A stretch of 64,000 nucleotides of DNA from Streptomyces orinoci. GTDB taxonomy: Bacteria > Actinomycetota > Actinomycetes > Streptomycetales > Streptomycetaceae. Shown here piece by piece: positions 30,941 to 46,638 of this stretch. Made by a program: the position numbers and the translations under genes. The notes below the pieces were generated by a model. It was not told the origin of the DNA. It was given only the letters and a program-made list of their open reading frames with translations, and ran no database searches. Position 1 is the stretch's first letter; every line of letters starts with the position of its first letter. The DNA lies in NCBI RefSeq assembly GCF_003121295.1, contig NZ_PHNC01000029.1:1364001-1428000 (forward strand). Reading direction: 5' to 3'.

Positions 30941-31757
30941 ACTCCTCTGCCACCGATTCGATGAGGGCCACGGAGGCTTCCGGCGACAGTGCGGCGGCCC
31001 TCACAAGATCGTATGCCAGTCGGCAACGAGCGACCTGGGCCGGATCATCCAGCAGGCTGCCGCTCATCACGCCTTCCGAATAGGCAAGGGGCGGGGCATC
31101 CTCGAAGCTCATCAGCTTGAGCATGGCGTCCAATGCCGAAGCGCCCGCCGCATAGGGCAGCACCTGCAACACCAGACGCCGCCTGCGCATCAACTCAGTC
31201 AGGTGCAAGAGCTGTTCCCGCATCACGGCCCGCCCGCCTACTGGCCGCCGAATCACACCCTCGTCGAGGACCGACCACAACATGGGCCGAGTTGGGTCAT
31301 CCAGGATGCACTGACGCGCCAAGCGCGCAGCCACCCAGGACTCGATCTCCTCATCCATGGCGAATCGGCACCCGGCCACGAAGACGGCCCGCGCGTAGTC
31401 CGGCGTCTGGAGCAACCCCGGCACGACCGTTGGCGAGTAGCTCTGGATGGCGACTGCCATGCCTTCCAGCGAGGACACCTCGGCGAACCAGTCGGCGTCC
31501 GGCGAACTATTGATCAGCTCCTCGCAGACGCGGGCAAAGAACCCACCTGTCCCCAGCTCGATATCAATCCGCTTCGCGAGTTCCAGTTGCGGCCGCCGCA
31601 CCCCCGCCTCGATCTGCCCGATGTACGCCCCTGAACAGAACACCCGCTCCCCCAGCGCCCGCTGGGTGAACCCCGCCTCCTCCCGGCGCCGCTTCAGCTC
31701 CGCCCCGAAGAACCCCCAGCCGATCCGGCTCCGCGCCACACCGCCAGCGTTGGCCAT
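30918..31757 (-). CDS. XRE-family regulator with DUF5753-type C-terminus
   Basis: 279 residues from ATG at 31757 with GGGGAG upstream. Cro/C1 helix-turn-helix at about 17-62 (LKRRREEAGFTQRALGERVFCSG, YIGQIEAG). The rest matches the DUF5753 domain of Scr1/BldB-partner regulators, with SYSPTVVPGLLQTPDYAR, ILDDPTRPMLWSVLDEGVIRR and LLHLTELM. It likely binds DNA and acts with the coupled DUF397 protein. A small gene pair is transcribed away from it starting at 31868. Confidence 0.88.
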   Translation of the reverse strand: MANAGGVARSRIGWGFFGAELKRRREEAGFTQRALGERVFCSGAYIGQIEAGVRRPQLELAKRIDIELGTGGFFARVCEELINSSPDADWFAEVSSLEGMAVAIQSYSPTVVPGLLQTPDYARAVFVAGCRFAMDEEIESWVAARLARQCILDDPTRPMLWSVLDEGVIRRPVGGRAVMREQLLHLTELMRRRRLVLQVLPYAAGASALDAMLKLMSFEDAPPLAYSEGVMSGSLLDDPAQVARCRLAYDLVRAAALSPEASVALIESVAEEYAGEDRA

Positions 31758-31867
31758 AACGTAACTCCCCATCCGGCAAGGGCCGTTGCCGTACGTGGCC
31801 CCCTCCCGAGCGTAGCCGGGAACCCCCACCCTGGGTGCCCATGCGAACCCGAAAGACCACCGCACCC

Positions 31868-32065
31868 ATGCCCTACCCCACCGGCACCTATGTCGTGGAC
31901 ACCCGCACCGCCACTCTCGGCCAGGTCATGGCGACGGAGCCGCACACCGTCCATATCCGCCCACCCCGCGGCGGTCTCGAATGGGAGGCACCCCCACACG
32001 CCCTGCGCCCGGCAACCACCGAGGAGCGCGCGGCGGCCGGACTGCGTACGGAGGCCCGGCCATGA
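31868..32065 (+). CDS. Small hypothetical protein, partner of the next gene
   Basis: 65 residues: YPTGTYVVDTRTATLGQVMA..., a small beta-rich protein without membrane segment or cysteines. Its stop overlaps the next ATG (ATGA). Start uncertain: ATG 31868 or 31841; neither has a Shine-Dalgarno. Divergent from the XRE gene, whose product may control it. Confidence 0.6.
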   Translation: MPYPTGTYVVDTRTATLGQVMATEPHTVHIRPPRGGLEWEAPPHALRPATTEERAAAGLRTEARP

Positions 32066-32580
32066 GGACTTGGACCTCGCCCTACAGCGGCCGTACCTTC
32101 ACCATCCACCCCGAGGGCAGGTTCGCGGAACCGCCCGCGACGGACCACCCCACCATCGCGTTCCACACCCACCACCGCCCCCTCGACCAGGGCGAGAATG
32201 CCTCAACTCCCCTCACCGAGCAGGAGTTCTGCCGACCCGCCGTCGAGCTGGTCCTCGGCCTGCGACTCCGCGACTGCCATCGGCAACTCGCCGTCAAGCG
32301 CTATGGCGTACGCCCGCTCTGGCTGACCGAGCCCGCCGGCGACTCCTGGGCCTGCGCACTCTTCCGCGACGACGGCCTGCCCACCCTCACCTGGCAGGGC
32401 GGCCCCCGCCGCCTCTGGGACGAGGCGGAGGCCGCCTACCGCTGGTGGACCCGGCAGGGCGAACCCCCCTGCCACCGCTTCGGACTGACCATCACCCCGC
32501 GCGGCCGCCACATCTGGTTCCACAAGCCCGGCAACATCCTTCTCACCATCCCCCTGACGCCATTGCCGCCCGGCCGCTAA
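32062..32580 (+). CDS. Hypothetical protein
   Basis: 172 residues, start coupled to the preceding stop. Contains many Trp/His/Arg residues (YSGRTFTIHPEG, AYRWWTRQGEPPCHRF, GRHIWFHKPGN) and no signal peptide. The family is not recognised. With the 65-residue protein upstream it forms a two-gene unit divergent from XRE/DUF397, an arrangement that suggests joint control. Confidence 0.65.
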   Translation: MRTWTSPYSGRTFTIHPEGRFAEPPATDHPTIAFHTHHRPLDQGENASTPLTEQEFCRPAVELVLGLRLRDCHRQLAVKRYGVRPLWLTEPAGDSWACALFRDDGLPTLTWQGGPRRLWDEAEAAYRWWTRQGEPPCHRFGLTITPRGRHIWFHKPGNILLTIPLTPLPPGR

Positions 32581-32591
32581 CCTCCTCCCCC

Positions 32592-33032
32592 ATGCCGCAT
32601 TTCCTGATCGCCGGTGGCGGCATCGGCGGGCCGGGGCCGTCCATATCGACGGGCTGCGGCTGATGGACGGACTGTCCGGCGCCGGCCCGGCCGCACTGCC
32701 GCTGGGCGGACGGCCGGGTGGTGCTCATCGGTGACGCCGCCCACCCCATACAGCCCTACGCGGCCCAGGGCGCCTGCCAGGCGCTGGAGGACGCGGTGGA
32801 ACCGGGCACGCTGCTGGGGCAGGGCGCCGACCCCGCCATGGCCTTCGCCCGGTTCACCGCGGTACGCCGCGAGCGGGTGCGGCGGGTACAGCAGGCGGCA
32901 CGGTGGATGGTCGAGACGCTGTGCCTCCCGGCGGGCGAGGCGGCCGTGGTCCGGCAGACGCTGCTGTGCCGGCTGGGCACGGAGGAGCTGTACGACGCGC
33001 TGGACTGGCTGCATGGATACCGGTGCCGGTGA
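32592..33032 (+). pseudogene. Internally deleted FAD-dependent monooxygenase
   Basis: The first 13 codons (MPHFLIAGGGIGG) are the dinucleotide-binding start of a salicylate-hydroxylase-type flavoprotein. The frame then closes after about ten codons. The C-terminal third resumes near 32690 in another frame: RWADGRVVLIGDAAHPIQPYAAQG (the GD motif binding FAD ribityl) through to the natural stop at 33032. About 250 central residues are missing, so the gene is dead. Confidence 0.8.
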
Positions 33033-33309
33033 ACCGGCCCTGCACACCGGATGGATTGCGCGGCACAGTCGCGCGGACGTCGCGCCGGAACCGTCCACAC
33101 CCTCCACGCCGCGAGGGGGCATCGCCGCACCCCTCCCCGCCTCCCCACGGACCCTGCACGACCGCCCTCACACCCCCTCTCCTGTGGTAACTCCACCGCC
33201 ACTCCAGGTACTTCCACGCTCCGGTGACTGCCGGCGAATGACGGCAATACGGTCGAACCCGGGTGGGCCGCTCCAGTGAAGTGGCCCCTGACATCTTGGA
33301 GTTGCAGCC

Positions 33310-33597
33310 ATGCGACGCTTCGCCACCGCCCTTGGAGCCCTTGCCGCCGCCGGGACGCTCGCCTTGGCCCTCCCGGGCTCCGCCTACGCCGCCACCGGAA
33401 ACCTCGTCATCAACGGCGTCGGGCACCAGAACCCCAGCGGGTGCTACTCAACCGGCACTCTGGCCACGCTGATCGTCAACCAGACCGACGCGACGGTCTA
33501 CGTCTTCTCCGACCTGAACTGCTCCGGGGATGTGCAGCAGATCATCCAGCCCGGTATCAGCACCCTGGCCTTCGGCTCCAGCGTCCTCGTCAAGTGA
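33310..33597 (+). CDS. Small secreted protein
   Basis: 95 residues, TTGGAG upstream of the ATG. A clear signal peptide (RRFATALGALAAAGTLALAL, cleavage after SAYA) leaves a mature protein of about 68 residues, beta-rich, with exactly two cysteines (PSGCYST and DLNCSGDV) that could form one disulphide. Family not recognised; small two-cysteine exported proteins are common in streptomycetes. It converges on rpoC. Confidence 0.8.
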   Translation: MRRFATALGALAAAGTLALALPGSAYAATGNLVINGVGHQNPSGCYSTGTLATLIVNQTDATVYVFSDLNCSGDVQQIIQPGISTLAFGSSVLVK

Positions 33598-33680
33598 GTC
33601 ACCCGGGCCGGCCGGCCCGGCGGAATGCCACCGGCCGGCCCGCACCCCGAGGCCCGTCCGACAGGGGCCGTCTACAGACC

Positions 33681-33727
33681 GAACGCCGCAGGGCGGCCAC
33701 CCCGTGAAGGGTGACCGCCCTGCGTTC
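33681..33727. terminator. rpoBC operon terminator
   Basis: Long hairpin: GAACGC + GCAGGGCGG + CACCC on one side, GGGTG + CCGCCCTGC + GTTC on the other, loop CGTGAA, two small mismatches, 15 bp past the rpoC stop. Probably serves the convergent small secreted gene too. Confidence 0.85.
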
Positions 33728-33741
33728 GTGCGTTGCAGCGA

Positions 33742-37641
<3,900 letters not shown>

Positions 37642-37730
37642 TTTGTCGTCAATCCCTCTTTCAGGGTTCGTGCCCTCCCGCGGTCAAGCGGGATATGGGC
37701 TCTACATCAGTGGTCTGGGGGTCCGAGGAC

Positions 37731-37761
37731 GGTGGGGGGCTTCCGGGGGAAGCCCCCCACC
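37731..37761 (-). terminator. Hairpin in the rpoB-rpoC gap
   Basis: 14-bp perfect arms GGTGGGGGGCTTCC / GGAAGCCCCCCACC with a 3-nt loop, 8 bp after the rpoB stop. No T-run follows. Candidate partial terminator or RNA-processing signal setting the beta/beta-prime ratio. Confidence 0.7.
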
Positions 37762-37768
37762 AGACCCG

Positions 37769-41251
<3,483 letters not shown>

Positions 41252-41414
41252 GAGGGGGTCCTTCCGAGGGCTCGGACTCACTACGCGCGTACCGGCCCCA
41301 CCCCGTGCATACGGCTGGAAAATCCCAGGTCAGCGGGTTTCCATCAGCATTGCTCGGCGGTGGGCATGCCCCTGGTGACGGGCAGGGAGCAGCTAACAGG
41401 CAGCGCAAAGGGTC

Positions 41415-41443
41415 AGTGTAGCCACTTGGCCCACTGATGTCCA
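41415..41443 (-). promoter_or_regulatory. rpoB promoter
   Basis: -35 TGGACA (41438-41443), 17-nt spacer, -10 TACACT (41415-41420). It gives a leader of about 155 nt before the TTG start. Confidence 0.75.
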
Positions 41444-41848
41444 GAGCGGATGTCCCGAGACCGGTGCGATACCAATCTCTCCCTCCGGGATCCTGTTGTC
41501 CTCGCCGTCCAACGCGCCCGTGCCGTAGCGGTGTCCACCGGGCCGGGCCCGGCGTGCGTCCCGCGCCGACAAGCGCAAGACGATACTTCCCTCCTCGCCG
41601 TCGATCCATGCCTCGGACGGTGGATCGAGCGACTCTGCGGGAGTCACCGCGTCCTGAGAATTGCGCGCTGCGTGCCGTTCGTCAAGGCCCTCAGGTCCCC
41701 GGACGACCTTGAGCTGCGTCGTCGCGGGGCCTGGCGACCCGCCGCCGGAGCGGCCGTGACGCCCGCTGCGGACCCCCGCGACAGGACAACGATGATCACC
41801 ATACTCGCCCCCGCCGACAGTCCCGCGCAGCCGGTCCGGGAACGCCCG
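41444..41848. other. rplL-rpoB intergenic region upstream of the promoter
   Basis: 405 bp with no gene I can support. A minus-strand open frame (41393-41647) covers the promoter and has no family match. Confidence 0.5.
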
Positions 41849-41878
41849 AGGGCGACCACCCGCATGGGTGATCGCCCT
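41849..41878 (-). terminator. Terminator after rplL
   Basis: AGGGCGA and CACCC arms against GGGTG and TCGCCCT with one mismatch and a 4-nt loop, 50 bp past the rplL stop. It separates rplJL from rpoBC. Confidence 0.75.
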
Positions 41879-41927
41879 TGGCTTGGTTTCCCCTTGCGGG
41901 GAAGGAGTCTGACGACTCGCAGAGGTC

Positions 41928-42317
41928 TTACTTGACCTCGACGGAGGCGCCGGCGCCCTTGAGGGCCTCGGCGGCCTTGTCAGCGGCCTCCTTGTTGACC
42001 TTCTCCAGGACCGGCTTCGGGGTGCCGTCCACCAGGTCCTTGGCCTCCTTCAGGCCGAGGGAGGTCAGCTCACGCACGACCTTGATGACCTGGATCTTCT
42101 TGTCGCCGGCGCCGGTGAGGATGACGTCGAACTCGTCCTTCTCCTCGACGGCCTCGGCGGCACCGCCGGCGGCAGCGCCACCGGCCATGACGACCGGCGC
42201 GGCAGCGGCGGCGGTGACGTCGAACTTCTCCTCGAAGGCCTTCACGAACTCGGAGAGCTCGATGAGGGTCATGCCTTCGAACTGCTCGAGCAGCTCGTCC
42301 TGGGTGAGCTTCGCCAT
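41928..42317 (-). CDS. rplL: 50S ribosomal protein L7/L12
   Basis: 129 residues from ATG at 42317 (MAKLTQDELLEQFEGMTLIE). Ala/Gly hinge (VVMAGGAAAGGAA) joins the dimerisation domain to the C-terminal factor-binding domain (VIKVVRELTSLGLKEAKDLV). Forms the GTPase-recruiting stalk with L10. Confidence 0.98.
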   Translation of the reverse strand: MAKLTQDELLEQFEGMTLIELSEFVKAFEEKFDVTAAAAAPVVMAGGAAAGGAAEAVEEKDEFDVILTGAGDKKIQVIKVVRELTSLGLKEAKDLVDGTPKPVLEKVNKEAADKAAEALKGAGASVEVK

Positions 42318-42427
42318 GATTGGCGTCCTTCCACTAAGTCGGCTGGTGCCGGGATGTACATGTCGGCGGGCTGTACTGGCCCGCGTGATCACCGCCTGGA
42401 ACGGCAGCGATCAATGTGCGAGCCGAA

Positions 42428-42958
42428 TTACTCGGCACCGCCCTGCTCGGCGAGCTTGGCGCGCAGCGCGTCCGCGGTGCGGACGAGCTTCGTCGGCAGC
42501 GCCTGGAAGAGCGAGGCAGCCTGGGACTGCTTGCCCTTCATGGCACCGGCCAGCTTGCTGAGCAGAACCTCGCGGGACTCGAGGTCCGCAAGCTTCTTGA
42601 TCTCGTCGGCGGACAGCGCCTTGCCGTCAAGGACACCGCCCTTGATGACGAGAGCGGGGTTCTCCTTGGCGAAGTCACGAAGACCCTTCGCCGCCTCGAC
42701 CGGGTCACCGGTCACAAAGGCGACGGCCGTCGAGCCACTCAGGTGCTCGTCCAGCGCGACGATCCCAGCCTCATTGGCCGCGATCTTGGTCAGCGTGTTC
42801 TTCACCACACGGTACTGAGCGTTGTCACCGAGCGAACGGCGCAGCGTCTTGAGCTGCGCAACGGTAAGACCGGTGTACGCGGTCACGACTGCGGCGTTGG
42901 AGTTGCGGAACTCGTCCGCGATCTCCGCCACAGCCGAGACCTTCTCGGTCTTCGCCAT
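42428..42958 (-). CDS. rplJ: 50S ribosomal protein L10
   Basis: 176 residues; MAKTEKVSAVAEIADEF, the RNA-binding VAQLKTLRRSLGD and the C-terminal helix that docks L12. L10 commonly represses its own mRNA through the leader, and the leader here contains an attenuator-like hairpin. Confidence 0.98.
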   Translation of the reverse strand: MAKTEKVSAVAEIADEFRNSNAAVVTAYTGLTVAQLKTLRRSLGDNAQYRVVKNTLTKIAANEAGIVALDEHLSGSTAVAFVTGDPVEAAKGLRDFAKENPALVIKGGVLDGKALSADEIKKLADLESREVLLSKLAGAMKGKQSQAASLFQALPTKLVRTADALRAKLAEQGGAE

Positions 42959-43008
42959 GAGCCTCGGCCTCCTTCCGGGTGATGAGGACCGCGCAGAAGG
43001 GGCTGGGC

Positions 43009-43042
43009 AAAACAAACGCCCCGGCGCAGGCGCACGGGGCGT
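43009..43042 (-). terminator. Attenuator-like terminator in the rplJ leader
   Basis: RNA-strand stem ACGCCCC...GGGGCGT (43016-43042) followed by TTTGTTTT, a canonical Rho-independent shape, about 50 nt before the rplJ start. Confidence 0.75.
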
Positions 43043-43177
43043 GACTCGACCAGGCCGTCATGGCCCGGGAGCTTGTCCTCGATTCACCTGCGCAGGCCGT
43101 CCGCAGCTAGCGGATCCTTCGGCTTCCGCACGCATGAACGCACACGGAAACAACCAGCGGTCTTTGGCTTCCCGGAT

Positions 43178-43207
43178 ACGGTACGTGAACGGCCCGCGGT
43201 CAGGCAA
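43178..43207 (-). promoter_or_regulatory. Candidate rplJ promoter
   Basis: -35 TTGCCT (43202-43207), 18-nt spacer, -10 TACCGT (43178-43183); leader of about 210 nt including the attenuator. Confidence 0.6.
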
Positions 43208-43217
43208 ATCGGGGTGG

Positions 43218-44120
43218 TCAGCTCATGCCGGGCAGGGTGGCGGCGTCCACCGTGTCCGAGGCGTCGGGGGCGCCGGCCGAGACCTTGGTGCCGTAGTCCG
43301 AGTAGTAGACCGTGGACTCGGTGGTGCCGGAGCCGCCGTTGGCCTTCTCCACCTTCTTCACCAGCAGGTTGTCGTCGGAAACCCAGACGTCCACCTGCTC
43401 GGTGGTGGCACCCGACTGCTGCAGCTGGCGCTTGAGCTGGTCCAGCTGGTCCTTGCCGAGCGAGGACTGCTTTTCGGCCATCCTGGAGACGTCGATGGTC
43501 CCGGAGTAGTGGGTGGCCTTGACGTTGCGCACCGTCTCCGTGCCCACCTGCCGGACGTCCCCGGAGCCGATGAGCATCTGCACCGAGCGGGTGGGGTTGT
43601 TGTTCTGCATCTGATCCTTGAGGTACGCGCCCGAGGGGCCCAGCTTCTTGGCCATCCAGTCGTAGTCGTACTTGATCCAGTGCTTGCCGCCCAGCTGGGC
43701 GGCCATCTGCGGGGAGGCCTCGCCTATGTTCACGTAGTAGGCGTCCTTGAGATAGCGGGCGTGCATCCCGCCGGGGCCCTTCATCAGGGCGCCCATGGCG
43801 CCCTGGCCGCCGCTGATGGTGACATCGCCCTGTACGCCGTCGGCCCAGTCCAGGGCGCCGTTCATGTTCATGGTGCCGGTGGCGGCCATGGTGGTGGTGC
43901 CCTCGACCTTGGCCGAGTGGGCGCCGTCGGTGGCGGTGGCCGCCTTGCGCAGCGCGCTGATCGCCTGGGCGACCGGTGACTTCCCCTGGTCGGCCGGGGA
44001 GGCGCTGCTGGCCCCCTTGTCCGACTTATCGCTCTTGTCCCCTCCGCAGGCGGTCACCGAGGTCAGGGCGAACGCCGCCGCGGCGAGCGCACAGACGCTT
44101 CGAAGGCTCTTCCCCGTCAT
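43218..44120 (-). CDS. LppX/LprG-like lipoprotein
   Basis: 300 residues. Signal peptide (KSLRSVCALAAAAFAL) with lipobox SVTAC, then a Ser/Lys/Asp linker. The body resembles the LppX/LprAFG lipid-carrier fold of actinobacteria: AHSAKVEGTTTMAATGTMNMNG strands, GGKHWIKYDYDWM, ATHYSGTIDVSR, VDVWVSDDNLLVKK. A lipid-binding or export role is inference. It sits between rplA and rplJ on the same strand, with a strong terminator before it. Confidence 0.85.
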   Translation of the reverse strand: MTGKSLRSVCALAAAAFALTSVTACGGDKSDKSDKGASSASPADQGKSPVAQAISALRKAATATDGAHSAKVEGTTTMAATGTMNMNGALDWADGVQGDVTISGGQGAMGALMKGPGGMHARYLKDAYYVNIGEASPQMAAQLGGKHWIKYDYDWMAKKLGPSGAYLKDQMQNNNPTRSVQMLIGSGDVRQVGTETVRNVKATHYSGTIDVSRMAEKQSSLGKDQLDQLKRQLQQSGATTEQVDVWVSDDNLLVKKVEKANGGSGTTESTVYYSDYGTKVSAGAPDASDTVDAATLPGMS

Positions 44121-44204
44121 TTCCCAGCCCCCTGGAAAGCTCGTAGCCCGAAAATCCCTTCGGACTCAGGCTAGGAACGTAGCGCATCCGCCGGGCCGCA
44201 ACGA

Positions 44205-44241
44205 GACCGGGCCCCGCACCATGACGGTGCGGGGCCCGGTC
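44205..44241 (-). terminator. Terminator after rplA
   Basis: 16-bp perfect arms GACCGGGCCCCGCACC / GGTGCGGGGCCCGGTC with a 5-nt loop, 26 bp past the rplA stop. Confidence 0.9.
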
Positions 44242-44266
44242 AGAGGCACTCTCGGCGAGGCGTCGG

Positions 44267-44983
44267 TCAGACGGTCTCGTCCTCAACCAGCAGGTTGCGG
44301 GTGCGGTTGGGGTCCACCTGGATGCCGGGGCCCATGGTGGTGGTGAAGGTCGCCTTCTTGACGTAGCGGCCCTTGGCGGCGGACGGCTTCAGACGGAGGA
44401 TCTCCTCCAGCGCCGCGGCGTAGTTCTCCACCAGCTTGGTGTCGTCGAACGAGACCTTGCCGATGATGAAGTGCAGGTTCGAGTGCTTGTCGACGCGGAA
44501 CTCGATCTTGCCGCCCTTGATGTCGGTCACGGCCTTGGCCGTGTCCGGGGTGACGGTGCCGGTCTTCGGGTTCGGCATCAGACCACGGGGACCGAGCACC
44601 CGGCCCAGGCGGCCGACCTTGCCCATCAGGTCCGGGGTGGCGACAACGGCGTCGAAGTCCAGACGGCCCTTGGCGACCTCGTCGATCAGCTCGTCGGCAC
44701 CGACGATGTCGGCGCCGGCGGCACGCGCAGCCTCGGCACGGTCACCGGTCGCGAAGACCAGGACCCGGGCGGTCTTACCGGTGCCGTGCGGAAGGTTCAC
44801 GGTGCCGCGGACCATCTGGTCGGCCTTGCGCGGGTCAACGCCCAGACGCAGGGCAACCTCGACGGTGCCGTCGAACTTGGTGCTGGAGGTCTCCTTCGCC
44901 AGACGGACGGCCTCGAGCGGGGCGTACAGACGCTCCCGGTCGATCTTCGCGTCCGCGTTGCGAAGAGTCTTGCTGCGCTTCAC
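44267..44983 (-). CDS. rplA: 50S ribosomal protein L1
   Basis: 238 residues, GTG start. VRGTVNLPHGTGKTARVLVF and LGPRGLMPNPKTGTV are L1 signatures. It forms the stalk that moves E-site tRNA and in enterobacteria represses rplKA. Follows rplK after 80 bp. Confidence 0.98.
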   Translation of the reverse strand: MKRSKTLRNADAKIDRERLYAPLEAVRLAKETSSTKFDGTVEVALRLGVDPRKADQMVRGTVNLPHGTGKTARVLVFATGDRAEAARAAGADIVGADELIDEVAKGRLDFDAVVATPDLMGKVGRLGRVLGPRGLMPNPKTGTVTPDTAKAVTDIKGGKIEFRVDKHSNLHFIIGKVSFDDTKLVENYAAALEEILRLKPSAAKGRYVKKATFTTTMGPGIQVDPNRTRNLLVEDETV

Positions 44984-45063
44984 TGAAACTCCTCAGTGTC
45001 TATGGAGTCGTGGTACGGGCCAGCGCTGGCCCTTCCACGGGTGGTGCCTAAGGCGGCGGAGGG

Positions 45064-45498
45064 TCAGCCCTCGACCGTGATGCCCATGGAACGGGCGGTG
45101 CCAGCGATGATCTTGGACGCGGCGTCCAGGTCGTTGGCGTTCAGGTCGGGCATCTTGGTGGTGGCGATCTCGCGGACCTGCGCCTCGGTGATCTTGGCGA
45201 CCTTGGTCTTGTGCGGCTCGCCGGAGCCCTTCTCCACGCCCGCGGCCTTCAGGATCAGCTTGGCGGCCGGCGGAGTCTTGGTGACAAAGGTGAAGGAACG
45301 GTCCTCGTAGACCGTGATCTCCACCGGCACGACCATGCCACGCTGCGACTCGGTCGCGGCGTTGTAGGCCTTGCAGAACTCCATGATGTTGACGCCGTGC
45401 TGACCCAGCGCGGGGCCGACCGGCGGAGCCGGGTTGGCGGCACCGGCCTGGATCTGGAGCTTGATAAGCCCCGTGACCTTCTTCTTCTTGGGAGGCAT
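45064..45498 (-). CDS. rplK: 50S ribosomal protein L11
   Basis: 144 residues; [21 protein letters not shown] and the C-terminal rRNA-binding domain. Thiostrepton target together with 23S rRNA; needed for RelA activation of the stringent response. Confidence 0.98.
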
Positions 45499-45563
45499 TG
45501 CTCTCTCCGGGTCCTAGTGAGAGTTTTCTGCCTGCGACACACTGCTCACAGGCATACCGCACC

Positions 45564-45591
45564 ACGATAGCGGGTACCGTGGCCGGACCAA
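45564..45591 (-). promoter_or_regulatory. Candidate rplKA promoter
   Basis: -35 TTGGTC (45586-45591), 16-nt spacer, -10 TATCGT (45564-45569). The -35 starts inside the T-run of the nusG terminator. Confidence 0.6.
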
Positions 45592-45594
45592 AAA

Positions 45595-45630
45595 CCGGGA
45601 GGCCAGACCCCGATGGGTCTGGCCTCCCGG
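45595..45630 (-). terminator. nusG terminator
   Basis: 16-bp perfect arms CCGGGAGGCCAGACCC / GGGTCTGGCCTCCCGG, loop CGAT, followed by a T-run on the transcript strand. Confidence 0.92.
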
Positions 45631-45640
45631 ACGACTGGCG

Positions 45641-46537
45641 TCAGTTCTTCTGGATCTGGTCGAAGCTCAGCTCGACCGGGGTCTCCCGGCCGAAGATCTC
45701 GACCAGGCCCTTGACCTTCTTGGAGTCGGCGTTGATCTCGTTGATCGTCGCCTGCAGGGTCGCAAACGGACCATCGGTGACCGTGACCGAGTCGCCCACC
45801 TCGAAGTCCAGCACCTGGACCTCGACCTTGCGGCTGGGCGCCGGGCGGCCCTCGGCCTCGGCGGCCTCCTTGGCGGCCTTGGCCTCGGCCTCCGGGGCCA
45901 GCATCTTGACGATCTCGTCCAGGGTCAGCGGGTAGGGGTCGTAGGCGTTGCCCACGAAGCCGGTGACACCCGGGGTGTTGCGGACCACGCCCCAGGACTC
46001 GTTCGTCAGGTCCATGCGCACCAGGACATAGCCCGGGAGCTTGTTCTGGCGGACGGTGCGGCGGTCGCCGTTCTTGATCTGGACGACCTCTTCCTGCGGC
46101 ACCTCGGCCTGGAAGATGTAGTCCTCGACGTTCAGCGAGACGGCGCGCTGCTCCAGGTTGGTCTTCACACGGTTCTCGTAACCGGCGTAGGTGTGGATGA
46201 CGTACCACTCGCCGGGCAGCCCGCGCAGCTCCTCGCGGAGCTGGGCCACCGGGTCGATGGTCTCCGCCTCGGCGGCCTCGGCCTCGGCGGGCTCGTCGGC
46301 GGGCTCGGCGGCAGCGGCCTCGGCGTCCCCGGAGTCGCCCTCGATGTGCAGCGCGGCCTCCTCGGCCGGCTCGCCGGCGGCGGCTTCCTCGGCGTCCAGC
46401 TCATCGGCGCCTTCGGCGTTCTCGACGATCTGGGTCTCGGTGTCCTCGCCGATCTCCTCCGAGGGAGCCGGAGCGTCCACGCCGGCCTCCGCTGCCTCGA
46501 CGGGCTCGGCGGCGTCGTTCAGGTTCGGGTCAGACAC
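45641..46537 (-). CDS. nusG: Transcription termination/antitermination factor NusG
   Basis: 298 residues from GTG at 46537 (MSDPNLNDAAEP) with AGGAAGAAG upstream. The first 105 residues are a disordered acidic Ala/Glu extension typical of streptomycetes. The NGN domain follows (EWYVIHTYAGYENRVKTNL, PGYVLVRM), then the KOW domain (FEVGDSVTVTDGPFATLQAT). It binds RNA polymerase, Rho and S10. Transcribed with secE. Confidence 0.97.
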   Translation of the reverse strand: MSDPNLNDAAEPVEAAEAGVDAPAPSEEIGEDTETQIVENAEGADELDAEEAAAGEPAEEAALHIEGDSGDAEAAAAEPADEPAEAEAAEAETIDPVAQLREELRGLPGEWYVIHTYAGYENRVKTNLEQRAVSLNVEDYIFQAEVPQEEVVQIKNGDRRTVRQNKLPGYVLVRMDLTNESWGVVRNTPGVTGFVGNAYDPYPLTLDEIVKMLAPEAEAKAAKEAAEAEGRPAPSRKVEVQVLDFEVGDSVTVTDGPFATLQATINEINADSKKVKGLVEIFGRETPVELSFDQIQKN

Positions 46538-46638
46538 GTGGCTGCTTCTTCCTGGCTTCAATGTGGGTGGAACGTGCGAAGAGACGGCTCTCTCCGGGGA
46601 ATCCCCGAACAGAGGCCGCCTTGCGCGCGGATTCAGCG

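Noticed and set aside
41393..41647. Minus-strand 84-codon frame upstream of rpoB
   Set aside because: It runs across the TGGACA-17-TACACT promoter and has no family signature.
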